Below are positions 7,662 to 15,652 of a stretch of DNA of 52,962 nt, one piece after another; position 1 is the first letter of the stretch; each line of letters opens with the position of its first letter. The stretch covers positions 1 through 52,962 of the forward strand of contig JADZER010000039.1 in assembly GCA_020850415.1 (NCBI GenBank). The letters are read 5' to 3'. The DNA is from Phycisphaerales bacterium (GTDB lineage Bacteria > Planctomycetota > Phycisphaerae > Phycisphaerales > UBA1924). Under the pieces are notes generated by a model that saw only the letters and a list, made by a program, of their open reading frames with translations, was not told where the DNA came from and did not search any database. The position numbers and the translations under genes are program-made.

Positions 7662-8524
7662 CACCGTCCCCCCTTGCTCGTGGTCGGTTGGGAGCGACGG
7701 CACCAGTCGCGGATGCGGTACAGCTTCCTGGAGAGCGCCGCGGCGTTCTTGTATCCCAGCACCCTCGCGATCTCCTTGATCGGCATCCTGCGAGCCAAGC
7801 TCCCCTCGCAAGCGTATTCCTGCCTCAGTGTCTGCCGGTCCTCGTGGGTCAGGAGCATTGGGAGGTACGCGAGCTTCACCGCGAGCACGGTGCGCGGACT
7901 CAGCCTGGGAGACCCCCGCAGGTAGTCCATGAGATTCGGAGCGTCTTCCCGGATCGGTCGGGTTCGACGGACCAGGTAGTAGCTGACGGCCGTCTTCTGG
8001 AGGTAGCGGACAGCTTTGTGGGCCGCGTCCGGGCGGATGCTGTCGAAGTTCTCCAAGAACCGATCGGCGAGGAGCTCGGTGTTCTCCGCGACGAAGGCGG
8101 TGAACTCCTCGGCCGTCCCCAGCGTCATCCCGCCCCGCTCTGCCATGCGCTTGCGGGCCAGCTGTGGGGTGATCCTCCTGAACGCGCTCTCGTCCCCGGC
8201 GGCCATGATGGCGAGCTGGAACGGCTTGAGTTCCGCCTCTCTGACCCAGGCGTCCTCGCTCAAGGACTTCACGGTGCGCCCCCTGTGCTTGGCCGACCAG
8301 CGGGCAAAGAACTCACCGAGCACCACCCGCGCGGCGTAGCGCACACGAAGTGCCCCCGGGAGCGTCCGGCCTCGGCGCTTGAGGTCGCGCATGGCCTCGG
8401 CGACTAGCTCCTCGGGCAGCGTGTTATTGCGCCTCAGCCAACCGACCGCCGCTCGCGTGAGTGGCGCCTCGTTGTAGAGCCTCCGGAACTCCTCCGGTCC
8501 TGTACTGGGTTGGTGTTCCTGCAT
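7661..8524 (-). CDS. Sigma-factor-like / HTH protein, 287 aa
   Basis: A helical, Arg-rich protein. The C-terminal 45 residues (RMPIKEIARVLGYKNAAALS then RKLYRIRDWCRR) look like sigma region 4 or a related helix-turn-helix. The middle (KAVRYLQKTAVSYYLVRR) could be a degenerate region 2. I cannot see a canonical -10-binding motif, so it may be another regulator with a similar HTH. Start ATG is at 8522-8524. The purine-rich bases before it (GGCGGCGGG) lie inside an 18-bp repeat whose inverted copy is 100 bases upstream in the leader, which could hide the start. It is coupled to the membrane gene at 7661. Confidence 0.6.
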   Translation of the reverse strand: MQEHQPSTGPEEFRRLYNEAPLTRAAVGWLRRNNTLPEELVAEAMRDLKRRGRTLPGALRVRYAARVVLGEFFARWSAKHRGRTVKSLSEDAWVREAELKPFQLAIMAAGDESAFRRITPQLARKRMAERGGMTLGTAEEFTAFVAENTELLADRFLENFDSIRPDAAHKAVRYLQKTAVSYYLVRRTRPIREDAPNLMDYLRGSPRLSPRTVLAVKLAYLPMLLTHEDRQTLRQEYACEGSLARRMPIKEIARVLGYKNAAALSRKLYRIRDWCRRSQPTTSKGGR

Positions 8525-8640
8525 CCCGCCGCCATCCTCTCTGCTTCAAGTGAAGGGTGCTCATGTACCAAATACACGAACATGTAGGAATCTCCCCACT
8601 TGATCTCCCGTTCAAATCGGCCAGGATGGCGGCGGGATGC
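8521..8640 (-). promoter_or_regulatory. Leader with 18-bp inverted repeat covering the start of the sigma-like gene
   Basis: GCATCCCGCCGCCATCCT (8521-8538) occurs perfectly inverted at 8623-8640. In the leftward transcript the downstream arm contains the ribosome site and ATG of the 287-aa gene and the upstream arm is its exact complement. A short palindrome (CTTCA-AG-TGAAG, from 8543) and two CATGTA copies (8562, 8581) lie between. It may be an RNA switch, or a duplication. Confidence 0.5.
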
Positions 8641-8741
8641 GGTCCCGCCTTCCGGACAATGGTTCGGCGGGGAGTTCTGGCCCGTCCACTTGGTCTCCCG
8701 CGGCGTTGGGACCGCCCGGGGAATCGTCGCCGGGGGATCTC

Positions 8742-9335
8742 CTAGCTTGGCGGATCCAGCCGTCGGTATCTGTACCGCCGCCAGCCGCGGACATCGACGA
8801 GAATCGCCAGGGCGACTGCCCCGAGCAAGATCATGTAGGCGATGGTCACCGTCGGGCTCTGCCCGTCCTGGATTGCCGCCAGGTACCCGCAGGCGCCGAG
8901 AAGGACCATCGCCCAGAGCACGACGGCGAGCACGGTTTCCGTTGAGGTTCTTCCTCCTACTGCCCTGCCCCTGCTGGGGTGGGTGGACTGGAAGCACATC
9001 AGGGCCGATCCGGCTAGCCCGTTGACGGCGGACTCGAGCTCCTCGATGCGCCGGATCGCGTCCTCGAAGGACCTTGCGTGATTGATGGTGGTGCGCAGCA
9101 GCCAGATCAGGGAGACCGGGACGGCCGCCAGCAGCACATGCTGGGCCGGTCCGGAGAGCACTGGTATCGCACCGACTGACGCGAGGATCGTGGCGCCGGC
9201 CGCTGGCACGCGGCGGTCGAGGGCGGCCATGCGGAACTCGGCGAGCCCGTAGAGAGCGTTGTACTCGGCCAGGACGGCGTCGAGGCACGCGCGAGCGTCG
9301 AGCAGGCCAGACTTCCGGTCGGGTGCGTCGGTCAT
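8742..9335 (-). CDS. Four-helix membrane protein, 197 aa
   Basis: There are two pairs of hydrophobic segments (about residues 48-85: ILASVGAIPVLSG and LLAAVPVSLIWLL; about 135-180: VLAVVLWAMVLLGACGYLAA and IAYMILLGAVALAILVDV). A cytoplasmic helical stretch (RSFEDAIRRIEELESAVNGL) separates them. The N-terminal part (AVLAEYNALYGLAEFRMAAL) is helical. This layout resembles small oligomeric membrane proteins of accessory regions (RipA/SLATT-like), but the match is not firm. Start ATG is at 9335. It is transcribed toward the sigma-like gene 220 bases away. Confidence 0.62.
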   Translation of the reverse strand: MTDAPDRKSGLLDARACLDAVLAEYNALYGLAEFRMAALDRRVPAAGATILASVGAIPVLSGPAQHVLLAAVPVSLIWLLRTTINHARSFEDAIRRIEELESAVNGLAGSALMCFQSTHPSRGRAVGGRTSTETVLAVVLWAMVLLGACGYLAAIQDGQSPTVTIAYMILLGAVALAILVDVRGWRRYRYRRLDPPS

Positions 9336-9378
9336 CCCACCTGCCTAGCACACCCGGACCGGGATCGTAAAGCGTTGA

Positions 9379-9615
9379 CTACAGCTGAATGAGGGTGATC
9401 TCCGAGCCCGGGTCGAAGCCGCACGCCTGGCACCATTCGACGAACTCGACCGGGTCGATACGCCGATCCCCGTGCTCGACCTTGGCCACATACGAGTGCG
9501 GACGCCTGAGCTTCTCGGCCAACGCCCGCTGCGTCAGACCGGCCTCACTGCGCAGCGCCAACAGTCTTCGGCAGAGGCGCCGGTAGGCGGGTCTGTGCTG
9601 GGCACTTGTTCCCAT
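9379..9615 (-). CDS. XRE-family helix-turn-helix repressor, 78 aa
   Basis: A compact single-domain Cro/C1-type regulator: LRSEAGLTQRALAEKL then RRPHSYVAKVEHGDRRIDPV is the textbook HTH with the recognition helix in the SYVAKVE stretch. ATG at 9615 lies inside the first of two matching palindromes, so it probably represses itself and the divergent cupin gene starting at 9685. The C-terminus (FDPGSEITLIQL) may dimerise. Length and fold are normal. Confidence 0.87.
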   Translation of the reverse strand: MGTSAQHRPAYRRLCRRLLALRSEAGLTQRALAEKLRRPHSYVAKVEHGDRRIDPVEFVEWCQACGFDPGSEITLIQL

Positions 9616-9664
9616 ACCGGGAGCAAGCTACGATGCCCTGGTGCCTGCTCCCGAGTTGGGAGCA
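9605..9664. promoter_or_regulatory. Two operator palindromes between xre and cupin genes
   Basis: Site 1: CTTGTTCCC-ATACC-GGGAGCAAG (9605-9627, one mismatch). Site 2: TGCTCCC-GAGTT-GGGAGCA (9646-9664, perfect). Both share the half-site GGGAGCA and a 5-bp spacer, and their centres are 39 bp apart. Site 1 covers the xre start codon. They are the obvious binding sites for the XRE protein. Confidence 0.68.
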
Positions 9665-9684
9665 CGCACGGAGGGCCGTTTCCA

Positions 9685-10362
9685 ATGCTGTCCCTTGCTC
9701 AGCCCGCTACGCCGTTTGCGATACCACACGCCCTGGCCGGCCGGTCCGTCCTCAAGTCCCTGCTGGACCTCGCGGCCGCGGTGATCGGGGGGCTGACCGA
9801 GGCCAGCCCCGCCCTCTCGGGCCGCCTGCGTGGCGCGGGCCCGGGCGTCTCGTTCACCGGGCAGATCGGGATCCTGGAGCGGGATCACCCGATCGAGCTG
9901 GTCTTCCCCTTCGAGGGCTGCGAGCTGGTCGGCGGGGCCGCGTGGCGGGGCTCGGACCTTCTTACCCCCCCACTGCCCTCCGGGATCGCCAAGCTGCACT
10001 GGCGGTCGGGCGCGGGTGGACTGCCGATGCACATCCACCCGACCTCCGACCGGTTCATCGTGGTGCTGGAGGGCCGCGGGTTCTTCCACTGCTCGCGGCA
10101 GCCGATCGACCAGTTCGATGGCGCGGGGGTCCGGACTATCGCGGCCAGGTCCGGGGATGTCTTCGCGTTCCGCCGGGGGGTGGTGCACACCTTCTCGACG
10201 ACGGATCACGGCATGACCCTGATCTCGTGTCACCTGCCTTTCCTGGAGCTGGATGACCCGGCGCAGTACGCGCTGCCGTCGTTCCGGTGGACCGCCTGCG
10301 AGCAGATCAAGGAAGCACCCCCTCCCCCGATGGTGTGCGGGGGTTGGGAGCCCCTGGCGTAG
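9685..10362 (+). CDS. Cupin-fold protein, 225 aa
   Basis: ATG at 9685 follows GGAGGG by nine bases. Residues about 108-175 form a cupin_2 barrel: motif 1 GGLPMHIHPTSDRFIVVLEG with two His and one Glu-like acidic position, motif 2 GDVFAFRRGVVHTF with the third His. Such barrels bind a metal and a small ligand and serve as enzymes, isomerases or sensors. The preceding 100 residues have no motif I know. It shares an operator region with the XRE repressor, so the pair may respond to a small molecule. No signal peptide; cytoplasmic. Confidence 0.77.
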   Translation: MLSLAQPATPFAIPHALAGRSVLKSLLDLAAAVIGGLTEASPALSGRLRGAGPGVSFTGQIGILERDHPIELVFPFEGCELVGGAAWRGSDLLTPPLPSGIAKLHWRSGAGGLPMHIHPTSDRFIVVLEGRGFFHCSRQPIDQFDGAGVRTIAARSGDVFAFRRGVVHTFSTTDHGMTLISCHLPFLELDDPAQYALPSFRWTACEQIKEAPPPPMVCGGWEPLA

Positions 10363-10480
10363 CACCGTGATGCCAATACCGTGAACCGCGATCCGCAGCA
10401 TCCACTTTGCGTGCGTGCGGTGGTATGCGCGCCCCCCTTGCAACCGGAGGTGGCCGTGGGTACCCTGCTGTTGAAGGATA

Positions 10481-10549
10481 GCCAGATGTGTTTTTCGTAC
10501 CGAAAAACGATTGCCTTCGGCAACATCTGGCCAACGGTTTCGCCGTTGG
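10481..10549. other. Candidate oriT: nested stem-loops upstream of mobC-relaxase
   Basis: GCCAGATGT (10481-10489) pairs with ACATCTGGC (10523-10531). Inside are GTTTTTCG-TAC-CGAAAAAC (10490-10508) and TTGCC-TTC-GGCAA (10511-10523). Directly after is CCAACGG-TTTCG-CCGTTGG (10531-10549). Three hairpins within 69 bases, 160 bases upstream of the mobC start and in a 347-bp stretch with no other gene, are what a transfer origin looks like. I cannot place the nick. Confidence 0.55.
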
Positions 10550-10709
10550 ATCACGACCGGATGGGAGACTTCGGCTCTCCCCTCCGGCCACCCCATCGAC
10601 CAGGACTCGGGGGACTTCCCTCCCCCGCCTGGACCGAGCCCCTGGCCCAACGCAACCCCGTTGGATCGGGTGGGCGGGGAAAACGGGCGGCAGGGAAAGG
10701 GTGTGCGGC

Positions 10710-11051
10710 ATGGGCAGGCCCCGCAAGCAGATCGAAGAGCGGCGTGAAGCCTCCATCCGGACCGACCTCACCCGCGCCGAGAAGGCGTATGTGAAGGAGC
10801 AGGCCTCGCGGGCCGGGCTGAGCGAGGCCGAGTACACCCGGCGCCGCGTGCTCGGTCACGCCGTGGTGTCGCCGGCCGGCCCACGCCGGGCGGACCCTGC
10901 GCTCATCTCCGAGCTGAACCGCATCGGCGTCAATGTGAACCAGCTGGCCCGGGCGGTGCATGTCGGCCGCGACTTCGTGCGCCACTGGCGGGAGATCGGC
11001 GTCGAGCTCCGGACGGTCTTGGACAAGCTCCTGCGGGCCGAGGAGGACTAG
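10710..11051 (+). CDS. mobC: MobC-family mobilisation accessory protein
   Basis: 113 aa, ATG at 10710. The N-terminal half is a ribbon-helix-helix-like DNA-binding part (EASIRTDLTRAEKAYVKEQA, then GLSEAEYTRRRVLG). The C-terminal half has the MobC signature LISELNRIGVNVNQLARAVH. MobC proteins bind oriT, open it and help the relaxase nick. Its stop is three bases before the relaxase GTG, so the two are translated together. The candidate oriT sits 160 bases upstream. Length matches the family. Confidence 0.83.
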   Translation: MGRPRKQIEERREASIRTDLTRAEKAYVKEQASRAGLSEAEYTRRRVLGHAVVSPAGPRRADPALISELNRIGVNVNQLARAVHVGRDFVRHWREIGVELRTVLDKLLRAEED

Positions 11052-11054
11052 CTC

Positions 11055-12413
11055 GTGGTGCCCAAACTCCATGCCAAGGGTCGGAGTTTCCGCGGGGCGG
11101 CCGCGTACCTGCTCCATGACAAGAGCCGCGCCAGGACCTCGGACCGCGTGGCGTGGACCGAGACGCGGAACCTCGCTGTGGAGGACCCGCAGCTGGCCTG
11201 GAGGGTCATGGCCGCCACCGCCATGGACCAGGCCCGTCTCAAGAAGCAGGCCGGGGTCAAGAACACCGGCCGCAAATCGGACGACGCGGTGCTCCACATG
11301 ACCCTCTCCTGGCACCCCGACGATGCGAAGGGCCTCTCGCGTGAGGAGATGATGCGGGCCGCCCTGGGCGCCCTCCGGGCGCTGAGGGCGGACGACCGCC
11401 AGGTGCTCTTCGTCAGCCACAACGACGAACCCCAGCCGCATGTGCACCTCCTCATCAACCGGGTCTCCCCCGAGGATGGGCGCATGCTCTCCTCGTCGAA
11501 AGAGAAGCTGGCCCTGTCCCGGTGGGCCGAGGCATACGAGAGGGATCGGGGGCAGATCCGCTGCGAGGAACGGGTGGTCAACAACGCGGCCCGCCAGCGG
11601 GGCGAGTTCACCCGCGGCGCGAAGGACCGGCCGCGGCACATCCAGGAGCTCGAGGCCGCCGCTCGCCACGCACCGGGAATCCAGACCGTGCGGGGCGAGC
11701 AGCGGCGGTTGGACGCCGCCATGGCGCACCAGACCAGAGAGTCCGCCCGCCGGTACGCCTCGGCGCTGCGGGAGCTTGACCTGGGCCACAGGACGGCCGT
11801 CGCCTCTATCAAGGGCGATGCCGCCAAGGAGCTTGCCAGGGCGGTCACCGATGTCCGCTCCGCCTACCGCCCTCGTTGGACCGCGCTGCACCAAGATCAG
11901 GGGCGGGCCTTGGCGGTGTTCAATCGGGAGGAGGAGCGGGCGTTCGGCCGGCTCCGCAACGCCGTGCGATCGCTGGACTGGAGCGCACTCGTCCGCGCAG
12001 AGGATCGGCGCAAGTCCCTGGCATGTGTCTTTGAGGCGTTCGCGTCGGCCGGCGCCCGCCGCCAGCAAACTCTCCGGAAGCTCGAGTCCCAGCGGGCGGC
12101 CCTCAAACGAGAGCAACGGCGGGATGAGCGGCGTGAGGCGGCGGTGCTCCTGAGGGCCCGCGACTCCAAGCTCGCGGAAGCCCGGCGCTCCTTTCTGGCC
12201 GGCCGAGAGCGGCTCACCGCGGGGCGCGTTCAGGAAGCGGCCGATCAGAACAGGGCGTGGGCCGAGCGTTCGCGGCAGCGGCGGGAGGCGTTCGGCGCGC
12301 TCCGGGAAGAGAGGCCCGTCTCCCCCGCCGAGCAGGCCCGGGCGGCGGTGGAGGCCTTCAAGCGTGCCAACCGGGGGCACCGGCCCAACGACCGCGGTCA
12401 CGAGCGGGCCTGA
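11055..12413 (+). CDS. MobA/VirD2-type relaxase (MOBP class)
   Basis: 452 aa, starting at one of two adjacent GTG codons (11055 or 11058) after GGAGG. The N-terminal relaxase domain has a Tyr in FRGAAAYLLHDK (residue 18, likely nucleophile), a hydrophobic strand with LHMTLSWHPDD, and the metal-binding HUH-type motif SHNDEPQPHVHLLINRV (about residues 121-137). From about residue 210 on it is a long Arg/Glu/Ala coiled coil without enzyme motifs, probably for contacts with MobC, the coupling protein or DNA. It nicks oriT and pilots the strand into the recipient. It is convergent with, and directly abuts, the 133-aa gene at 12414. Confidence 0.9.
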   Translation: MVPKLHAKGRSFRGAAAYLLHDKSRARTSDRVAWTETRNLAVEDPQLAWRVMAATAMDQARLKKQAGVKNTGRKSDDAVLHMTLSWHPDDAKGLSREEMMRAALGALRALRADDRQVLFVSHNDEPQPHVHLLINRVSPEDGRMLSSSKEKLALSRWAEAYERDRGQIRCEERVVNNAARQRGEFTRGAKDRPRHIQELEAAARHAPGIQTVRGEQRRLDAAMAHQTRESARRYASALRELDLGHRTAVASIKGDAAKELARAVTDVRSAYRPRWTALHQDQGRALAVFNREEERAFGRLRNAVRSLDWSALVRAEDRRKSLACVFEAFASAGARRQQTLRKLESQRAALKREQRRDERREAAVLLRARDSKLAEARRSFLAGRERLTAGRVQEAADQNRAWAERSRQRREAFGALREERPVSPAEQARAAVEAFKRANRGHRPNDRGHERA

Positions 12414-12815
12414 TCACTCCCCGAACCAGACCATGCGCTGGGCCGCCCTGAGACGACGGGCCTCCTCCTGCATGCGCCGGAGGCCGTCGGGCGTCATGGG
12501 CTGCCGGCCGCAGAAAGCACCGAAGGCCGCCAGCTCGTTGGCGGCGTCCCGCTGAAACTCCTCGATCTCGATGAGCACATGCGCCAGGTGCCTGTCCAGG
12601 CCCAGCGTCGGATCGCCCTCCCAGGATCGCACCGCGTCGCGCATCACCGCGTCCACGGCGACCAGGGTCTCGACCACCTGGTCGAACACCCGCCAGAGGG
12701 ACTCGGGCAACGCGAACTCACGCGATGCGCCATCCGGCATCGGCAGGAGCCGTCTCGCGGTCGGGCCCTCGCCCGGCGGTCCGAATACGAAGCATGTCAT
12801 GCCCCATTGTGCCAC
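12414..12815 (-). CDS. Hypothetical protein at the end of the tra-like operon, 133 aa
   Basis: GTG at 12815 or ATG at 12800; neither has a strong ribosome site. The protein is mostly helical (LWRVFDQVVETLVAVDAVMR, HLAHVLIEIEEFQRDAANEL), with a short N-terminal strand part. No membrane segment, signal or known motif. It is the last gene of the leftward run starting at 18150 and its stop touches the relaxase stop, so the two transcription units converge here. Possibly a transfer-associated helper. Confidence 0.6.
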   Translation of the reverse strand: MAQWGMTCFVFGPPGEGPTARRLLPMPDGASREFALPESLWRVFDQVVETLVAVDAVMRDAVRSWEGDPTLGLDRHLAHVLIEIEEFQRDAANELAAFGAFCGRQPMTPDGLRRMQEEARRLRAAQRMVWFGE

Positions 12816-12837
12816 GGATCGATGGTCCCGAGCAACT

Positions 12838-13140
12838 TCATCGTTCGCGGCGTTCTACCTGCCGGTTGAACTCCGTCCGCGCTCTGTCCTTAATGGCCCG
12901 CTGCCGCTCGATCTGCTCCTGCCAGAAGGTGATCTGGCGATCGAGGGCCTCGTTGAACCGGCGGGTCGCCTCGGTGACAACCTCCTTCACTCCCGGGCCC
13001 TTCGGCGTCAGCGTCGGCTGCAGGGTTGGGGGCCGCCTGAGCTGCTGGAGCTCCTCGATCTTCCGCTCGGCGTGGGTCTTGCTCGGGGGCACCGCCGCCG
13101 CCGCGTTGAACGCTCTGGTCAGGTCCGTGTGCTCAGCCAT
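12838..13140 (-). CDS. Small coiled-coil protein, 100 aa
   Basis: ATG at 13140 overlaps the upstream stop as TGATG and follows GGAGGAG by five bases. The C-terminal half is a charged coiled coil (RRFNEALDRQITFWQEQIER, then RAIKDRARTEFNRQVERRER). The N-terminal half is Ala/Pro rich. No family known. Tight coupling to the membrane gene before it implies a joint role in DNA transfer or membrane assembly. Confidence 0.7.
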   Translation of the reverse strand: MAEHTDLTRAFNAAAAVPPSKTHAERKIEELQQLRRPPTLQPTLTPKGPGVKEVVTEATRRFNEALDRQITFWQEQIERQRAIKDRARTEFNRQVERRER

Positions 13141-13889
13141 CACCGCTCCTCCGTCCACATCGGGTTCGACCGCCCCGCCCCGGCGGACGGGCTCAGTTCA
13201 TCGCGGTTGTCCACAAGGTCCCGCGCGTAGTTCAGGGCCGCGGAGGCCTGGCGGGCGAGATCCGGGTCCAGATCGCGTGCGACGAGGATCTGCCGGTACC
13301 CGAACCGCATGCAGACCCGGGGGCACGCGCCCGTTCGGCGCCGGCGACGGAGGGTCTCCTGATCGGTAGAGAACTGGATCTGCGACCCGTCGCGCCGCAG
13401 GTAGGAACGCCACCAGAGAGCCCCGCTGACCCGCACGCGGTCCGGGCCGACCAGCACCGAGAACCGACGCGTCAGCAGGAAGGGGGCCAGGTGCACCAGC
13501 AGCCGTGCGAGCATCAGGGCGAGGATGGGCGCGAAGACGCCGAGCATCAGACCGCCGAGGATCAGCGTCGCGCTGTAGCCGGCGCGGAGGTCCGCGGCCA
13601 TCCACCCGGGGCGCTCGACCGCGCGGGCGATATCCCACCGCAGGGCGGAGCACGCCGCGAGCAGTCGCCAGTACACGCCCCCGTCCCCGATCGCCTCACC
13701 CAGCCGCGCGAAGGCGGGGAGTGAGCCCAGACCAACGCAGCCGAGCCCGAGGAGGCCGATGAGGCGGGCGCCGACCACCCGGAGGCCCGCGAACCGCTCC
13801 TGGACTAGGTACCAGCCCCACACCCGGACTGTGCCGTCGCGGCGGTCGCGGACATGGGGCCACCGATCGACGAGGCGGGAACTCGCCAT
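13140..13889 (-). CDS. Membrane protein of the coupling-protein operon, 249 aa
   Basis: ATG at 13889 lies two bases after the stop of the coupling-protein gene; the longer open frame to 14474 is a shadow of that gene. It has three or four hydrophobic segments: VVGARLIGLLGLGCVGLGSL (about 29-48) and SATLILGGLMLGVFAPILAL (about 105-124), continuing into ALMLARLLVHLAPFLL. A soluble C-terminal 110 residues with strands follows (FSVLVGPDRVRVSGALWWR). Its position directly after the TraG-like gene suggests an inner-membrane partner in transfer. No family name fits. Confidence 0.7.
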   Translation of the reverse strand: MASSRLVDRWPHVRDRRDGTVRVWGWYLVQERFAGLRVVGARLIGLLGLGCVGLGSLPAFARLGEAIGDGGVYWRLLAACSALRWDIARAVERPGWMAADLRAGYSATLILGGLMLGVFAPILALMLARLLVHLAPFLLTRRFSVLVGPDRVRVSGALWWRSYLRRDGSQIQFSTDQETLRRRRRTGACPRVCMRFGYRQILVARDLDPDLARQASAALNYARDLVDNRDELSPSAGAGRSNPMWTEER

Positions 13890-13891
13890 GC

Positions 13892-15499
13892 TCAGCACCC
13901 CCCCCTCGCCAGGAGCGCCCGGAATACCGGGTGCTGGTCGTAGGCGACCCGCTGCATGATCAGCGGGCCGTGGCTCGCGGAGAAGACCAGCTGGCGGGCC
14001 AGCGGATCGTCCCGGTTGAAAGTTCTCGCGATCTCCGTGGCGGTCATGAGGGGATGAAGGTGCTGGGCGGCGCTCCGGCCGCTCGTCCCCTCCCTCACCA
14101 TGGCCCGGTAGGAGCCGTCGCTCTGGCTCCGGTGGAGCACGGTCGTCTGCCCGAGCCTCGTCTCCGCCCACTGGAGCGTCGCGTTGTCGGTCGCGCCGAA
14201 GATCACCACGGTCCCCGAGTTGCCGAGGAAGGTCTGCCAGGTCTTCGGGTAGCTGCCCTGCAGCTGGGAGAGGTCCTGGGCGACGAGGTACAGCTTGACC
14301 CCGAGACCGGCAAGCTGGCCGGCGGCGATCTCCAGCGATCTCATGCGGCCGAGCACCGGCATCTCGTCGATGATCAGCAGCGTACGGTGCCCACCCTGCT
14401 GGACCTGATGCGCCCGGCGGGCCTCGCCGGCCTCGGCCTCGGCCAAGAGGCAGTTGATCACCAGCCGGAGCCACCCGGCGCAGGAGGCCAGCTTGCGCAC
14501 CGGGATCGAGAGATACACGGTCGTGGGTTCGGTCAGCACGCTCGCCAGGCTGAAGGCGCCCTCGCCGACCACCCGCTGCATCCTGGGGTAGAGCAACCAG
14601 TTCAGGTGCCGGCGGATCGTGCTCACGGTGGACGCCAGCTCCCTGTCGGCCTTGTCGAAGAGACCGGCGGCGCCCGCCTGCACGAAGCCGTCGGCGGCCG
14701 GGTTCGTCCGCATCTCGGCCTCGAGGTCGCTCGGGGTCTCGGGGTCGGGCCTGCTCATGCCCGTGTACAGCAGCCGGGCGACGGTGGCCAGGGTTCGACG
14801 CTCCTCGTGGAGCGGCGAGGTCAGCACATGCGCCGACACCGCGGCGGACGCCTGCGACGCGACATTGTCCCAGTGATCGTCCCCCTGGGCCTCGCTGACG
14901 ACGAGCGAGTTCGCGATCACATCCGCGCGGTCGATCACCCCGTCCGCGTCGTCGGGATCGACGCCGGCGAGCGGGTTGAACGAAGCGTCCCTCCGGAACG
15001 GTTCGACGGCCGCCGAGGCGGCGTGGAACGGGTCGAGGACCACGACCCGTTGGCCCAGGACCGAGCGGCGGTACGCCGCCGTCGTCGAGGCGAGGTCACC
15101 CTTCGGATCGATGACCACCACGGAGCCCGCGTAGGTCAGCAGGATGGGGATCAGGTGCCCCCGCCCCTTCCCGCTCCTCGCCGGGGCGAGGAGGAAATGG
15201 TTGCGGTCGTCCGCCACGCCGCAGAGCGAGCCGTCCGACGCGAACCGGTGGGTCCATCCAGTGGCGGGATCATAACGCTCCTCCATCCGGGCGCCCACCG
15301 CGCCCAGGAAAACCCGGCCCGCGGCGTTCTGCAACGGCTCAAAGGCCAGGGACGATGACGAGGCCACCTGCTCGGCCGAGGGGAACATCTCGGAGGCCGG
15401 AGCGTCCACGCCGCGGTGGCCCCGGCGGAGGCCGGCGAACAGGTCAGAGGGTTGGGCCCCACGGCCCGACCGAGATCGCTTGCGGGGACTGTTACTCAT
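13892..15499 (-). CDS. TraG/VirD4-type conjugative coupling protein
   Basis: 535 aa, ATG at 15499 seven bases after AGGAGG. This is the ATPase that recruits the relaxase-DNA complex to a secretion channel. Walker A is in LLAPARSGKGRGHLIP (about residues 104-119), followed by VVVIDPKGDLASTTAAYR. Walker B is in TLLIIDEMPVLGRM, and the typical GQLAGLGVKLYLVAQDLSQL helix follows. There is no clear N-terminal membrane anchor, so it resembles soluble TraG/TrwB-like variants and may use the membrane protein encoded just downstream. The relaxase lies on the opposite strand nearby. No VirB4 or VirB-type channel genes are present in the window. Confidence 0.93.
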   Translation of the reverse strand: MSNSPRKRSRSGRGAQPSDLFAGLRRGHRGVDAPASEMFPSAEQVASSSSLAFEPLQNAAGRVFLGAVGARMEERYDPATGWTHRFASDGSLCGVADDRNHFLLAPARSGKGRGHLIPILLTYAGSVVVIDPKGDLASTTAAYRRSVLGQRVVVLDPFHAASAAVEPFRRDASFNPLAGVDPDDADGVIDRADVIANSLVVSEAQGDDHWDNVASQASAAVSAHVLTSPLHEERRTLATVARLLYTGMSRPDPETPSDLEAEMRTNPAADGFVQAGAAGLFDKADRELASTVSTIRRHLNWLLYPRMQRVVGEGAFSLASVLTEPTTVYLSIPVRKLASCAGWLRLVINCLLAEAEAGEARRAHQVQQGGHRTLLIIDEMPVLGRMRSLEIAAGQLAGLGVKLYLVAQDLSQLQGSYPKTWQTFLGNSGTVVIFGATDNATLQWAETRLGQTTVLHRSQSDGSYRAMVREGTSGRSAAQHLHPLMTATEIARTFNRDDPLARQLVFSASHGPLIMQRVAYDQHPVFRALLARGGC

Positions 15500-15618
15500 G
15501 GAGCTTCCTCCTTGTGCTGAGCTGAGGCAACGAGACAACCAGCGGGCGTCGGGACAGCCGACTATCGGCCCCGCTCCTGGAGCCCTGGGGCGCGGCGGAG
15601 GGGTCTCAGAATCAGAGC

Positions 15619-15645
15619 GGCACGGCGCCTGTTCGCCGCCGTGCC
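15619..15645 (-). terminator. Hairpin between vWA gene and coupling-protein gene
   Basis: GGCACGGCG (15619-15627) and CGCCGTGCC (15637-15645) make a perfect 9-bp stem with a 9-base loop, eight bases beyond the vWA stop. No T run follows, so it may only attenuate reading into the coupling-protein gene 120 bases on. The rest of 15500-15652 holds no gene. Confidence 0.4.
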
Positions 15646-15652
15646 ACGAGGG

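Noticed and set aside
8434..9351. 305-codon minus-strand frame
   Set aside because: Arg-rich shadow of the four-helix membrane gene; it crosses the intergenic repeats and has no domain.
10551..12401. 616-codon minus-strand frame
   Set aside because: Lies fully over mobC and the relaxase, whose motifs are unmistakable on the plus strand.
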